A stretch of DNA of 64,000 bases. Source: Flavobacterium sp. 9R. GTDB taxonomy: Bacteria > Bacteroidota > Bacteroidia > Flavobacteriales > Flavobacteriaceae. Positions within the stretch are counted from its first letter, which is position 1, and each line of letters begins with the position of its first letter. The notes under the pieces are model-generated. The model searched no databases, was not told where the DNA came from, and was given only the letters and a program-made list of their open reading frames with translations. Positions 1 to 7,968 of this stretch are shown here, in pieces. The stretch is taken from contig NZ_LR733413.1 in assembly GCF_902506345.1 (NCBI RefSeq), forward strand, positions 2,788,617-2,852,616. The letters run 5' to 3'. A program made the translations under genes and the position numbers.

Positions 1-414
1 AAAAAAGCACTTTTTGCGGTACTAGTCCTTATTGTAGTATTCTTTGGGATTCTTGTTTTTCATATTGTAACAGCAAAGCCAGCGGTATATGAAAGCCCCA
101 ATTTACAAGTGAGTCGAATTGATTTTAAATCGACTATAACCCCAGAACAAGCTCAAAAAATATGCAAAGATTTAAGAGCTATCAAGGGAATAACCTCTGA
201 TTCTATTATCGTAAAAAGAAATGTGGTGGTCTATTTCCACAACAACAAAGTCACTAATTCAAAAAGAGTTTATGACGAATTAATGACAAAAGGAGCGTAT
301 GATGCTCAGCGATACATTCTGCCAGAAGGGATGGCAACGAAAGAAGTTTGTCCAGTAGACCAAAACAGTTTTAGCTATAAAATGGCAAAATCATTACATC
401 AAATTTTTAATTAA
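1..414 (+). CDS. Membrane-anchored small protein, HMA-like fold (5' end outside window)
   Basis: The reading frame is open from the first base, so the start codon lies upstream. The visible N-terminus is a hydrophobic segment of about 20 residues (KKALFAVLVLIVVFFGILVF) followed by a soluble domain of about 110 residues. The soluble part has the alternating strand-helix-strand look of heavy-metal-associated-like domains, but lacks a CxxC metal motif; only isolated Cys residues occur. It probably is a single-pass inner-membrane protein with its domain in the periplasm. It ends 17 bp before the truncated-haemoglobin lipoprotein on the same strand, so the two may be co-transcribed. A GTG at 109 could be mistaken for the start, but that would delete the membrane anchor. 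Function unknown. Confidence 0.7.
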   Translation, partial: KKALFAVLVLIVVFFGILVFHIVTAKPAVYESPNLQVSRIDFKSTITPEQAQKICKDLRAIKGITSDSIIVKRNVVVYFHNNKVTNSKRVYDELMTKGAYDAQRYILPEGMATKEVCPVDQNSFSYKMAKSLHQIFN

Positions 415-431
415 CCTTTAATATTTTTAGT

Positions 432-1022
432 ATGAAAAATTTTTCGAAAATCACACTCGGTGTAGTACTGCTAACGGCAGCAACATTTACTTCTTGTAGT
501 AACGACGATGACGCATCATCTCCAGTTGTAAAAGCGTCAATCTATGAACGATTGGGAGGAACCAAAATGGTTGCTGACCCAGATAATTCAGGGCAAATGA
601 TTGAGCAAGGTCGTTTGAGTTTCCGTAAAGTAGTAAACTCCACCATTGGATTAATTGTTGCAGATGTTCAATCGAATGCTGCGGGTAATTTACAAGCTCA
701 TTTTGCTCCTGTTTTGGCAGAAACAGGAACGACCCAAGCTACTAGTATTGCCAAATTATCTGATAATTTGACCGATTTTTTCTCCTTCAATACTGGAGGA
801 ACCAATGCGGTCAATACCTATTCAGGTTTGAATATGGTAGCGGCTCACGACCCTGCGATAAACAGTCGTATGGGGACAAAATCAAGTTCGGCTGATTATA
901 CCAAGTTTGTTGGTTATGTTGGTGCAGCAGCCAATGCCAATGGCGTGGCTTCAAATACAGAACTTTACAATGATATCGTTGTAGTTTTAGAATCATTGAG
1001 AGCGCCAATTGTTCAGAAATAG
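432..1022 (+). CDS. Lipoprotein with group 1 truncated-haemoglobin-like domain
   Basis: A protein of 196 residues with a lipoprotein signal peptide: the lipobox ends at Cys22 (TFTSC) and is followed by an acidic stretch (SNDDD). The mature part opens with SIYERLGG, the usual start of group 1 truncated haemoglobins. Near the C-terminus the pattern YSGLNMVAAH resembles the F-helix region of that family, making His139 the likely proximal haem ligand. An insertion (about residues 48-62) and divergence in the B/E helix region leave the distal pocket uncertain. Truncated haemoglobins are normally cytosolic, so lipid anchoring is unusual. It sits just upstream of the haem biosynthesis genes. It could bind haem, O2 or NO in the periplasm, or be a haem-free relative. 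Confidence 0.7.
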   Translation: MKNFSKITLGVVLLTAATFTSCSNDDDASSPVVKASIYERLGGTKMVADPDNSGQMIEQGRLSFRKVVNSTIGLIVADVQSNAAGNLQAHFAPVLAETGTTQATSIAKLSDNLTDFFSFNTGGTNAVNTYSGLNMVAAHDPAINSRMGTKSSSADYTKFVGYVGAAANANGVASNTELYNDIVVVLESLRAPIVQK

Positions 1023-1039
1023 TAATTGGTAGTTACAAA

Positions 1040-1070
1040 ATAACGCCACTCTAAAGGGGTGGCGTTTTTA
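1040..1070 (+). terminator. Rho-independent terminator
   Basis: The 8-bp stem AACGCCAC (1042-1049) pairs with GTGGCGTT (1059-1066) and runs into a T-rich tail. It closes the haemoglobin-like lipoprotein gene. Confidence 0.85.
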
Positions 1071-1087
1071 TAAAAATTAACATTTAT

Positions 1088-1280
1088 AAAGAACTCTTAG
1101 CGATGTTTTTTAATAAACAAAAGAATGTAGTTGCAAGTGTATTATTTAGAATAAATCTACATAGACTACTTTTCAAACCCCTATTTTAGTATGAATGGCA
1201 ATAAATTCTATTTAGAATGACTTATTTTGAGTAATTTAAGCCGTAGCGATATAAAAAGAACCTCTAGCGTTGTTTTTATA
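1088..1280 (+). repeat. Imperfect direct repeat upstream of hemA
   Basis: Two similar stretches of about 25 bp, each containing AAAGAAC, TAGCG and GTTTTT in that order, lie at 1088-1112 and about 1255-1280. A third TAGCGAT sits at about 1244. Apart from these and the promoter candidate, I see nothing in the 1071-1326 gap. They could be regulator sites for the hem operon or chance similarity. Confidence 0.3.
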
Positions 1281-1301
1281 CATTTGTTAGTAATAATTTT
1301 G
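1273..1301 (+). promoter_or_regulatory. Candidate Bacteroidetes-type promoter of hemA
   Basis: TAATTTTG at 1294-1301 matches the -7 consensus TAnnTTTG. TTTT at 1273-1276 stands 17 bp upstream, where TTTG is expected. The start codon follows 25 bp later. An overlapping TACATTTG at 1279-1286 also fits the -7 element but has no -33 partner. Confidence 0.4.
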
Positions 1302-1326
1302 TCAAACTTTTTAAGGAAAGTATAAT

Positions 1327-2631
1327 ATGGAAAATTTCAATATGTCCAAAACTACCACTTTTTATGCTTTAGGTTTAAGTTACAAAAAAGCAGATGCAAC
1401 GATAAGAGGAAAATTTAGTTTAGATACTAATGCACAATCCAATTTATTAGCCCAAGCCAAAGAGGAAGGCATCGAGTCATTAATTGTAACTTCTACTTGT
1501 AATAGAACAGAGATTTATGGTTTTGCCAATCATCCATATGAGCTAATCAAATTACTTTGTGATAACAGTAATGGTACTGTAGAAGAATTTAGAGAAGTTG
1601 CTTTCATCTACAAAAATCAAGAAGCGGTAAACCATATGTTCCGAGTGGGAACGGGTTTAGACAGCCAAATATTGGGCGATTTTGAAATCATAAGCCAAAT
1701 TAAAAACGCGTTTAACCAAAGTAAGGCGTTAAACTTAGTCAATACTTTCTTGGATAGATTGGTGAACTCCGTGATTCAAGCAAGTAAAAAAATCAAAAAT
1801 GAAACCGAAATTTCATCTGGTGCTACCTCAGTATCCTTTGCATCAGTACAATATATTATTCGCAATGTCGAAGATATTGGAGATAAAAATATCCTATTGT
1901 TTGGAACAGGAAAAATAGGAAGAAATACTTGTGAAAACCTTGTAAAACATTCCAAAAACGGTCATATCACTTTGGTAAACAGAACCAAAAATAAAGCCGA
2001 AAAACTAGCAGGAAAACTCAATGTTATTGTAAAAGATTATGCCAATTTACAAGAGGAATTACAACAAACCGATGTATTGGTAGTGGCAACTGGCGCCAAA
2101 AATCCAACGATTGACAAAACATTATTGAATTTAAAAAAACCACTTCTGATTCTAGATTTATCCATTCCTAGAAATGTAAATCCCGATGTAGAACAAATTG
2201 AAGGAGTAACCCTAATTCACTTAGATTATTTGTCACAAATAACAGACGATACTCTAGAACGAAGAAAACAACATATTCCAGCCGCCGAAGCTATTATTGA
2301 AGATATTAAACTCGAATTTAATACGTGGATGAACGGTCGTAAATACGCGCCAACCATTCACGCACTCAAAGCAAAACTGAATGATATTGTAGCTACCGAA
2401 TTGGCTTTTCAAAAAAAGAAAACGTCCAATTTCAATGAAGAGCAAGCGGATATCATCAGTACAAGAATTATTCAAAAAATCACCAATCAATTCGCAACTC
2501 ACCTAAAAGATGAAAATACTTCGTTAGACGAAAGTATCGATTTCATTGAAAAAATATTTCAAATTGGGCAACTTGCTCCCAAAAAAACTACTTCAGAAAT
2601 AGAAGAAAAATACAAAATCAATTTGTCTTAA
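1327..2631 (+). CDS. hemA: Glutamyl-tRNA reductase
   Basis: This enzyme reduces glutamyl-tRNA(Glu) with NADPH to glutamate-1-semialdehyde, the first committed step of C5-pathway tetrapyrrole synthesis in the cytoplasm. The protein has 434 residues, near the family norm. The catalytic cysteine is Cys58 in TSTCNRTEIYG. The substrate-domain signature appears as SQILGDFEI, followed by the Rossmann motif LLFGTGKIGR of the NADPH domain and a helical C-terminal dimerisation domain. Translation probably starts at 1327 (MENFNMSK); a second ATG five codons later is possible. It leads the hem block and has a candidate promoter just upstream. The partner aminomutase HemL is not in this window. Confidence 0.96.
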   Translation: MENFNMSKTTTFYALGLSYKKADATIRGKFSLDTNAQSNLLAQAKEEGIESLIVTSTCNRTEIYGFANHPYELIKLLCDNSNGTVEEFREVAFIYKNQEAVNHMFRVGTGLDSQILGDFEIISQIKNAFNQSKALNLVNTFLDRLVNSVIQASKKIKNETEISSGATSVSFASVQYIIRNVEDIGDKNILLFGTGKIGRNTCENLVKHSKNGHITLVNRTKNKAEKLAGKLNVIVKDYANLQEELQQTDVLVVATGAKNPTIDKTLLNLKKPLLILDLSIPRNVNPDVEQIEGVTLIHLDYLSQITDDTLERRKQHIPAAEAIIEDIKLEFNTWMNGRKYAPTIHALKAKLNDIVATELAFQKKKTSNFNEEQADIISTRIIQKITNQFATHLKDENTSLDESIDFIEKIFQIGQLAPKKTTSEIEEKYKINLS

Positions 2632-2679
2632 ATAGTTAAAAAACTAGAGTTCCTTAACTAGTAAGGACCAAAAAAGAAT

Positions 2680-3606
2680 ATGGCTCAAAAAGTTATTAGA
2701 ATAGGAACCCGCGATAGCGAACTCGCGCTTTGGCAAGCCCACACGGTCGAGAAAAAACTAAACGACTTAGGTTACAAAACAGAGATTATTGCCGTGAAAT
2801 CAGAGGGCGATATCATTTTGGACAAACCACTATACGAATTAGGAATCACCGGAATTTTCACCAAAACTCTTGATGTCGCTATGATTAGCGGTCAAGTCGA
2901 TATTGCGGTACATTCTATGAAAGATGTGCCCACCGCATTGCCACAAGGCATTGTGCAAGCAGCCGTTTTAGAGCGTGCGAATACCCTAGATATTTTGGTA
3001 CACAAAGGCAATCTAGATTTTCTAGAAGGTAGCGGCACCATCGCCACCGGAAGTTTGCGTCGTCAAGCCCAATGGCTCAACAAATATCCCAATCATCAAG
3101 TGGTAGACCTTCGTGGAAATGTCAATACTCGTATGCAAAAATTGCAAGACAGTGACTGGAGTGGAGCCGTTTTTGCCGCCGCAGGATTAGAGCGCATCAA
3201 TTTAAAACCAACGGATTTTATCAATTTGGATTGGATGATTCCCGCACCAGCGCAAGGAGCAATGGTAGTGGTTGCAATGGCCGAAGACGAGTTTTGTCGC
3301 GAAGCCGTATCCGAATTGAATGATATCGAAACCGAGGTGTGCACCCACATCGAGCGTCAATTTTTACGCCGTCTCGAAGGAGGTTGTACAGCACCCATCG
3401 GAGCTTTGGCAACATATAACGAGGAAGAAGACACCATTCATTTCGAAGGCGTCCTTTTTTCCATCGACGGACAACAAAAAATAGCCATCAACAAAGTCGT
3501 ACCTATCGAAGAGTGGAAAAACCTAGGCTACCATTCAGCCGAAGAAATCCTCAACAATGGTGGTACCGAGTTGATGAAAACGATAAAAGAAACCTTGAAA
3601 AAGTAA
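2680..3606 (+). CDS. hemC: Hydroxymethylbilane synthase (porphobilinogen deaminase)
   Basis: It condenses four porphobilinogen molecules into linear hydroxymethylbilane in the cytoplasm. The 308-residue protein starts with RIGTRDSELALWQA, typical of the family. The arginine-rich substrate loop appears as GSLRRQAQ and LRGNVNTR, and the dipyrromethane cofactor cysteine lies in EGGCTAPIGA. It follows hemA by 48 bp and precedes hemD; the hemC-hemD gap holds one copy of a dispersed structured repeat. Well supported. Confidence 0.96.
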   Translation: MAQKVIRIGTRDSELALWQAHTVEKKLNDLGYKTEIIAVKSEGDIILDKPLYELGITGIFTKTLDVAMISGQVDIAVHSMKDVPTALPQGIVQAAVLERANTLDILVHKGNLDFLEGSGTIATGSLRRQAQWLNKYPNHQVVDLRGNVNTRMQKLQDSDWSGAVFAAAGLERINLKPTDFINLDWMIPAPAQGAMVVVAMAEDEFCREAVSELNDIETEVCTHIERQFLRRLEGGCTAPIGALATYNEEEDTIHFEGVLFSIDGQQKIAINKVVPIEEWKNLGYHSAEEILNNGGTELMKTIKETLKK

Positions 3607-3725
3607 GGAGCGAAACAAAAGGCTTTTTTGCCAGTATGGGTTCCCGCTGTCCTTCCTATCTTTTTTGTCCCGAAAAAAATCGGAACAAAAAAGGATATTC
3701 CCTCCCATCGGGGCTAGAGAATAAC
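3607..3725 (+). repeat. Dispersed structured element, copy A (3' of hemC)
   Basis: The core at 3642-3716 opens with TCCCGCTGTCC and ends with ATCGGGGCTA. The middle is a hairpin with a long T-rich arm pairing to an A-rich arm across a CCGA/TCGG top. The outer ends can pair CCCG with CGGGG. Flanking AAAAGGCTTTTT-like palindromes lie on both sides. The same framework recurs at 9932, 43893 and 61364 and, on the minus strand, at about 22271-22388. It sits between hemC and hemD without terminating the operon in any obvious way. Confidence 0.75.
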
Positions 3726-3754
3726 AAAAGGCTTTTTCAGAAAAAAACATAAAA

Positions 3755-4426
3755 ATGAGTCAATCCATCCGCATATTATCTACAAAAACACTTTTGCCTA
3801 ATCAAAAGCAAGTCTTGCTGGACGCTCATTTTGAAGTAATCGAAACCAATTTTATTCAAACCACCGCCACGGATTTTTCTTTAGATTCGGTAAACGAGCA
3901 TTTGATTTTTACTAGTCAAAATGCCGTGAAAAATTTCTTGAAACATCCCAAAGCAACTGAATTTAAGCATAAAAAAGTCTTTTGCGTCGGTTTAAAAACC
4001 AAAATAATGCTCACCGAAGCAGGATTTGAAGTTGTTGCCTACACAGGCTATGCCGAGGATTTGGCTGAGATTATTGCGTTAATTTATGGTAAGGCGAGCT
4101 ACACTTTTTTTAGTGGTAACCTTCGCAGAAATACGCTACCCGAAGCTTTACAAAGTGCAGGTATTGTTTTCAACGAGATTCAAGTATACACGACCACTTT
4201 GTCTCCCCAAACGATTCAGGAAAAAGTAGATGGCATTTTATTTTTTAGTCCATCTGCCGTCGAAAGTTATTTAGCAGCAAACAAAATAAAAAACGAAATT
4301 TGCTTTTGCATAGGCGAAACCACCGCCGAGGCATTAGAAAAAAATAAAATGAAGAACATCATTGTGGCTCATCAACCGTCTATAGAAGACGTGATAGATG
4401 ATGTAATTCAAGAATACCATCCCTAA
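3755..4426 (+). CDS. hemD: Uroporphyrinogen-III synthase
   Basis: It cyclises hydroxymethylbilane with inversion of ring D to give uroporphyrinogen III. This family is very divergent in sequence. The call rests on length (223 residues), position between hemC and hemE, and recognisable two-domain features such as LIFTSQNAVKNF and ILFFSPSAVESY followed by FCIGETTAEAL near the C-terminus. The start ATG at 3755 follows the repeat element directly. Some flavobacterial HemD proteins are fused to other domains; this one is stand-alone. Confidence 0.9.
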   Translation: MSQSIRILSTKTLLPNQKQVLLDAHFEVIETNFIQTTATDFSLDSVNEHLIFTSQNAVKNFLKHPKATEFKHKKVFCVGLKTKIMLTEAGFEVVAYTGYAEDLAEIIALIYGKASYTFFSGNLRRNTLPEALQSAGIVFNEIQVYTTTLSPQTIQEKVDGILFFSPSAVESYLAANKIKNEICFCIGETTAEALEKNKMKNIIVAHQPSIEDVIDDVIQEYHP

Positions 4427-4509
4427 GGAGGTAAACTTAAAAAGAGAACAAAAAAAATAACAATTTACGGTGTTCAGATTGAACACTAAAATACTGAACA
4501 CTGATTACT

Positions 4510-5538
4510 ATGTTAAAGAACGACCTATTTTTAAAAGCATTACGAGGAGAAACAGTAGAACGTCCACCAGTTTGGATGATGCGCCAAGCGGGAAGATATT
4601 TACCAGAATTTCGTGCTTTGCGTGACAAATACGATTTCTTCACGCGTTGCGAAACTCCAGAATTAGCTGCTGAAATTACCGTACAACCTATTCGTATAGT
4701 TGGACCAGATGCAGCGATTTTGTTTTCGGATATTTTGGTAGTGCCTCGTGCTATGGGAATTCACGTTGAATTGAAAGACAATTTAGGTCCCATAATTCCA
4801 AATCCTATTCGAACTATGGAGCAAGTCAATCAAGTGATTGTTCCAAATATCGAAGAAACCTTAGGTTACGTAATGGATGCGGTGAAATTGACCAAAGAAA
4901 TGCTAAATGATGAGGTACCTCTAATTGGTTTTGCAGGTTCACCTTGGACAATTTTCTGCTATGCCGTAGAAGGAAAAGGTTCTAAAAGTTTTGATACGGC
5001 CAAAGGTTTTTGCTTCTCTAATCCAGTTGCGGCGCATACCTTATTGCAAAAAATCACCGATACCACTATTTTATACTTGAAAGAAAAAGTAAAAGCAGGA
5101 GTAAACGCCGTTCAAATTTTTGATTCTTGGGGTGGAATGCTGTCACCTGTGGATTACCAAGAATTCTCTTGGAAATACATCAACCAAATCGTTGAGGCTT
5201 TGGCTGAGGTGACTCCAGTAATTGTTTTCGGAAAAGGATGTTGGTTTGCTTTAAACGAAATGGGAAAAAGCAAGGCTTCTGCACTTGGAGTAGATTGGAC
5301 GTGCACGCCAAGAAATGCTCGTTATTTATCTGGTGGAAACATTACTTTGCAAGGAAATTTCGACCCATCCAGATTATTGTCACCTATTCCAACCATCAAG
5401 AAAATGGTACACGAAATGATTGACGAATTTGGAACCGACAAATACATCGCCAATTTAGGACACGGAATTTTACCAAACATCCCTGTAGACCACGCCAAAG
5501 CGTTTGTCGATGCGGTAAAGGAATATAGAAAGAAATAG
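4510..5538 (+). CDS. hemE: Uroporphyrinogen decarboxylase
   Basis: It removes four carboxyl groups from uroporphyrinogen III to give coproporphyrinogen III. The 342-residue protein has the N-terminal signature [17 protein letters not shown] with the invariant arginines, the ILFSDILV motif with the catalytic aspartate, and the C-terminal NLGHGILP motif. It lies 83 bp after hemD. An inverted-repeat structure follows the stop codon. Confidence 0.97.
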   Translation: MLKNDLFLKALRGETVERPPVWMMRQAGRYLPEFRALRDKYDFFTRCETPELAAEITVQPIRIVGPDAAILFSDILVVPRAMGIHVELKDNLGPIIPNPIRTMEQVNQVIVPNIEETLGYVMDAVKLTKEMLNDEVPLIGFAGSPWTIFCYAVEGKGSKSFDTAKGFCFSNPVAAHTLLQKITDTTILYLKEKVKAGVNAVQIFDSWGGMLSPVDYQEFSWKYINQIVEALAEVTPVIVFGKGCWFALNEMGKSKASALGVDWTCTPRNARYLSGGNITLQGNFDPSRLLSPIPTIKKMVHEMIDEFGTDKYIANLGHGILPNIPVDHAKAFVDAVKEYRKK

Positions 5539-5554
5539 TTGGCTCATATCTTCT

Positions 5555-5642
5555 CCTGCAAGGTTTTTTTTAACCTTGTAGGTATATTTGGAAGTTCAAC
5601 TAAAAAGGAATACCTACAAGGTCTAGAAAAAGACCTTGCAGG
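5555..5642. repeat. Nested palindromic element (cruciform-like)
   Basis: CCTGCAAGGT at 5555-5564 is the inverse of ACCTTGCAGG at 5633-5642. ACCTTGTAGGTAT at 5573-5585 is the exact inverse of ATACCTACAAGGT at 5610-5622. Each arm is also a local hairpin, so the whole can form either one long stem or two small ones. It separates hemE from the next gene and looks like a member of a dispersed flavobacterial repeat family. Confidence 0.8.
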
Positions 5643-5661
5643 ATAACACAAAATACTTAAA

Positions 5662-6054
5662 ATGCTAAGCAAAGGATTGCGAGATAAAGAAAGTACCCGA
5701 ATAGACAATTGTCTAAAGCAGTTACATTCTCTAGTATTGCCGCCTTTGGATTGGAATCTAGACATAAAAGAGGCACTCGAATTGGAGCTAAAAGACTTCG
5801 CAATGGATTTGGAAAGTCTGAATGATTTTACTCCAGAGGATTTGGTTCTTCATTTGCAACGCCTTCATTTCGATTGGAATCAAATGGAATCCTTTGCCGA
5901 TTTTTTAATAGCGTTTTCTGAAGCAAGTCCCTTTTCTTTTTCTGAAAAAGCACTTGCTATTTATCGTTTTATTCAAAAAGAAAGTAAAGTATTTTCGTTT
6001 GGAATCAATGCTAAAATAGCGGCTTTAACTGACATCAATACTAACACAAAATAA
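5662..6054 (+). CDS. Hypothetical protein inside the hem cluster
   Basis: I do not recognise this 130-residue protein. It has no signal peptide or membrane segment, is rich in Leu, Phe and acidic residues and looks mostly alpha-helical, so it is probably a small soluble cytoplasmic protein. No cysteine pair or other haem- or metal-binding motif stands out. It lies between hemE and hemF on the same strand, preceded by the palindromic element and followed by a short GC-rich repeat. Its place suggests co-expression with haem genes, but nothing in the sequence gives a function. The ATG at 5662 is the first in frame after the repeat. Confidence 0.6.
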   Translation: MLSKGLRDKESTRIDNCLKQLHSLVLPPLDWNLDIKEALELELKDFAMDLESLNDFTPEDLVLHLQRLHFDWNQMESFADFLIAFSEASPFSFSEKALAIYRFIQKESKVFSFGINAKIAALTDINTNTK

Positions 6055-6061
6055 ATTCCTA

Positions 6062-6098
6062 GTTTCCCTTTCCTTTGGAGAGGGGTTAGGGGTGAGGC
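6062..6098 (+). repeat. G-rich palindromic repeat covering the hemF ribosome-binding region
   Basis: CCCTTTCC and GGAGAGGG form a short imperfect stem, followed by GTTAGGGGTGAGG. This resembles the widespread intergenic repeat with CTCTCC/GGAGAG arms followed by G-rich sequence. It ends two bases before the hemF ATG, so it supplies the whole translation-initiation region. Confidence 0.55.
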
Positions 6099-6100
6099 TT

Positions 6101-7003
6101 ATGAAAAATAAATTTTACACCTATATACAAAACCTTCAAGACCAAATCGTAGCAGGATTAGAAGCGGTTGATGGTCAGGCCAAATTCAAAGAAGACCTTT
6201 GGAATCGCCCAGAAGGGGGAGGCGGAAGAACACGCGTAATCGAGAACGGCGCTGTTTTCGAAAAAGGCGGGGTCAATATTTCGGCAGTACACGGCAAATT
6301 GCCAGATAGTATGCAGCAATTATTCAAAGTTGGTGAAGCCGATTTTTTTGCTTGTGGATTGAGTTTGGTGTTGCATCCCAAAAATCCAATGGTTCCCACA
6401 GTACACGCCAATTGGCGTTATTTTGAAATGTATGATGACAACGGAAAAGTAATTCAGCAATGGTTTGGAGGAGGACAGGATTTAACGCCTTATTATCTGT
6501 TTGAAGAAGATGCTGTTCATTTTCATCAAACCTGCAAAACCGCTTGCGACAAGCACAATCCTGAGTTTTATCCAAAATATAAAAAACAGTGCGACGCCTA
6601 TTTCTGGAATGCACATCGCAACGAAGCGCGAGGCATTGGAGGTTTATTCTTTGATTATTGCAAAGCTTCTGAAGCGATGAGTATGGAAGATTGGTACAAT
6701 TTTGTAACCGAAGTAGGCAATAGTTTCCTTCAAGCTTACGTTCCCATTGTGGAAAGAAGAAAAAAATTGCCCTACAATCAAGAACAACGCACTTGGCAAG
6801 AAATTCGCCGAGGACGTTATGTTGAATTTAATTTGGTGCACGACAAAGGCACTTTGTTTGGTTTAAAAACCAACGGAAGAATTGAGAGTATTTTGATGTC
6901 TTTGCCACCGCACGTGCAATGGGTGTACGACCATCATCCAATTGCGGGTAGCGAAGAAGAAAAATTAATTACTACTTTAATGCAGCCAAAAGAATGGGTT
7001 TAA
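6101..7003 (+). CDS. hemF: Oxygen-dependent coproporphyrinogen III oxidase
   Basis: It oxidatively decarboxylates two propionates of coproporphyrinogen III to vinyl groups using O2, giving protoporphyrinogen IX. The protein has 300 residues when started at the ATG at 6101; a GTG at 6092 lies inside the upstream repeat and is unlikely. Family hallmarks include NRPEGGGGRTRV, HANWRYFEM, WWFGGG-like QWFGGGQDLTPYY, and RGIGGLFFD, then GRYVEFNLVHDKGT. Its presence points to aerobic growth; an oxygen-independent HemN would have to be elsewhere. The next gene overlaps it by 10 bp. Confidence 0.96.
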   Translation: MKNKFYTYIQNLQDQIVAGLEAVDGQAKFKEDLWNRPEGGGGRTRVIENGAVFEKGGVNISAVHGKLPDSMQQLFKVGEADFFACGLSLVLHPKNPMVPTVHANWRYFEMYDDNGKVIQQWFGGGQDLTPYYLFEEDAVHFHQTCKTACDKHNPEFYPKYKKQCDAYFWNAHRNEARGIGGLFFDYCKASEAMSMEDWYNFVTEVGNSFLQAYVPIVERRKKLPYNQEQRTWQEIRRGRYVEFNLVHDKGTLFGLKTNGRIESILMSLPPHVQWVYDHHPIAGSEEEKLITTLMQPKEWV

Positions 7004-7935
7004 AAAAAATAGTACTTTTTTGGTTGGTTGGACTTTTGTGTTGCAAGGCACAAGAGCCATTGGCGCAAAAAGACTATTTTAAATCCTATGACGAAAAAGT
7101 AATTGGAAGTATTTATTTTTTCAATACATCAAATAATTTTCAATTTACTTCCACAGCCAATGGAAAAACTAGTTATTTGGATTTGATTCCCAATAGGAGA
7201 GAACAAATCGGATTTAGTTTGAGTTATAAACTTATTGATATTAGTTACGGTGTTTCTCCACTTTTTTTTGATGTAAATAAAGACAATTCCAATTCTCGTT
7301 TGGTCAATTTTGGAACGCGTTTCATCGTTAAACAATGGATGCAGACGTTTCTGTACGTAAATCAAAAAGGGTTTTATGCGGTAGATGATACTTTTAGCGC
7401 TTCTTTTCCTAAGATGCGTTCCATCAAAATCGGAGGAACCACGTCCTATATTTTTAACCCTAAATTTTCATTCAAAACCATTGCCAATCAAAACCAATGG
7501 CAAACCAAAAGTTCAGGTAGTTTTATCCCAACCTTGTCAATTTATAATACCTATCTTAATTTGAATGATGGGATTGAGGATAATAAAAGTAGAATTTGGC
7601 TGGTAACTTTGGCGCCCTCTTATTACTACAATTGGGTCATCAGCAATCGTGTTCTAGTCTCTTCGGGGATTGCTATTGGTTCTGGTTTTAATACAATTGA
7701 TGGTGATTTTTCAGGAATTATTGAGTCTACTATTAACCTAAAATTAGGCTATAACTCAGACTCTTTTTTTACCTTTGTAAACTTAAATTATTCAAATTTT
7801 GTTCAGGATAACAACAATCCTGTTCGGTTCAATGAAAACATTGCCACTTTTAGAGTAACCGCAGGCTATCGATTTGACCCACCAAAAAAAGTAAAACAAC
7901 TATACGATAAAGGAGCTAAGGCTATTGGTCTTTAG
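6994..7935 (+). CDS. Secreted DUF4421-like outer-membrane barrel protein
   Basis: The protein has 313 residues with a signal peptide (hydrophobic stretch to about residue 18, ending near KAQ). The rest consists of alternating hydrophobic/polar strands with many aromatic residues and ends VTAGYRFDPPKK, consistent with an outer-membrane beta-barrel. It resembles DUF4421 proteins of Bacteroidetes, though I am not certain of the family. Its ATG overlaps the end of hemF by 10 bp, which suggests translational coupling, and hemB follows after 33 bp. A link with haem or porphyrin transport is possible from position only. Confidence 0.65.
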   Translation: MGLKKIVLFWLVGLLCCKAQEPLAQKDYFKSYDEKVIGSIYFFNTSNNFQFTSTANGKTSYLDLIPNRREQIGFSLSYKLIDISYGVSPLFFDVNKDNSNSRLVNFGTRFIVKQWMQTFLYVNQKGFYAVDDTFSASFPKMRSIKIGGTTSYIFNPKFSFKTIANQNQWQTKSSGSFIPTLSIYNTYLNLNDGIEDNKSRIWLVTLAPSYYYNWVISNRVLVSSGIAIGSGFNTIDGDFSGIIESTINLKLGYNSDSFFTFVNLNYSNFVQDNNNPVRFNENIATFRVTAGYRFDPPKKVKQLYDKGAKAIGL

Positions 7936-7968
7936 TTAATTATTGAAAATATAAAACAATAACAAAAT

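Noticed and set aside
811..1008. Antisense 65-codon frame in the haemoglobin-like gene
   Set aside because: Shadow of the coding strand; product has no family resemblance.
3096..3415. Two open frames antisense to hemC
   Set aside because: They mirror the codon pattern of hemC, a strongly supported gene; no independent start context or domain.
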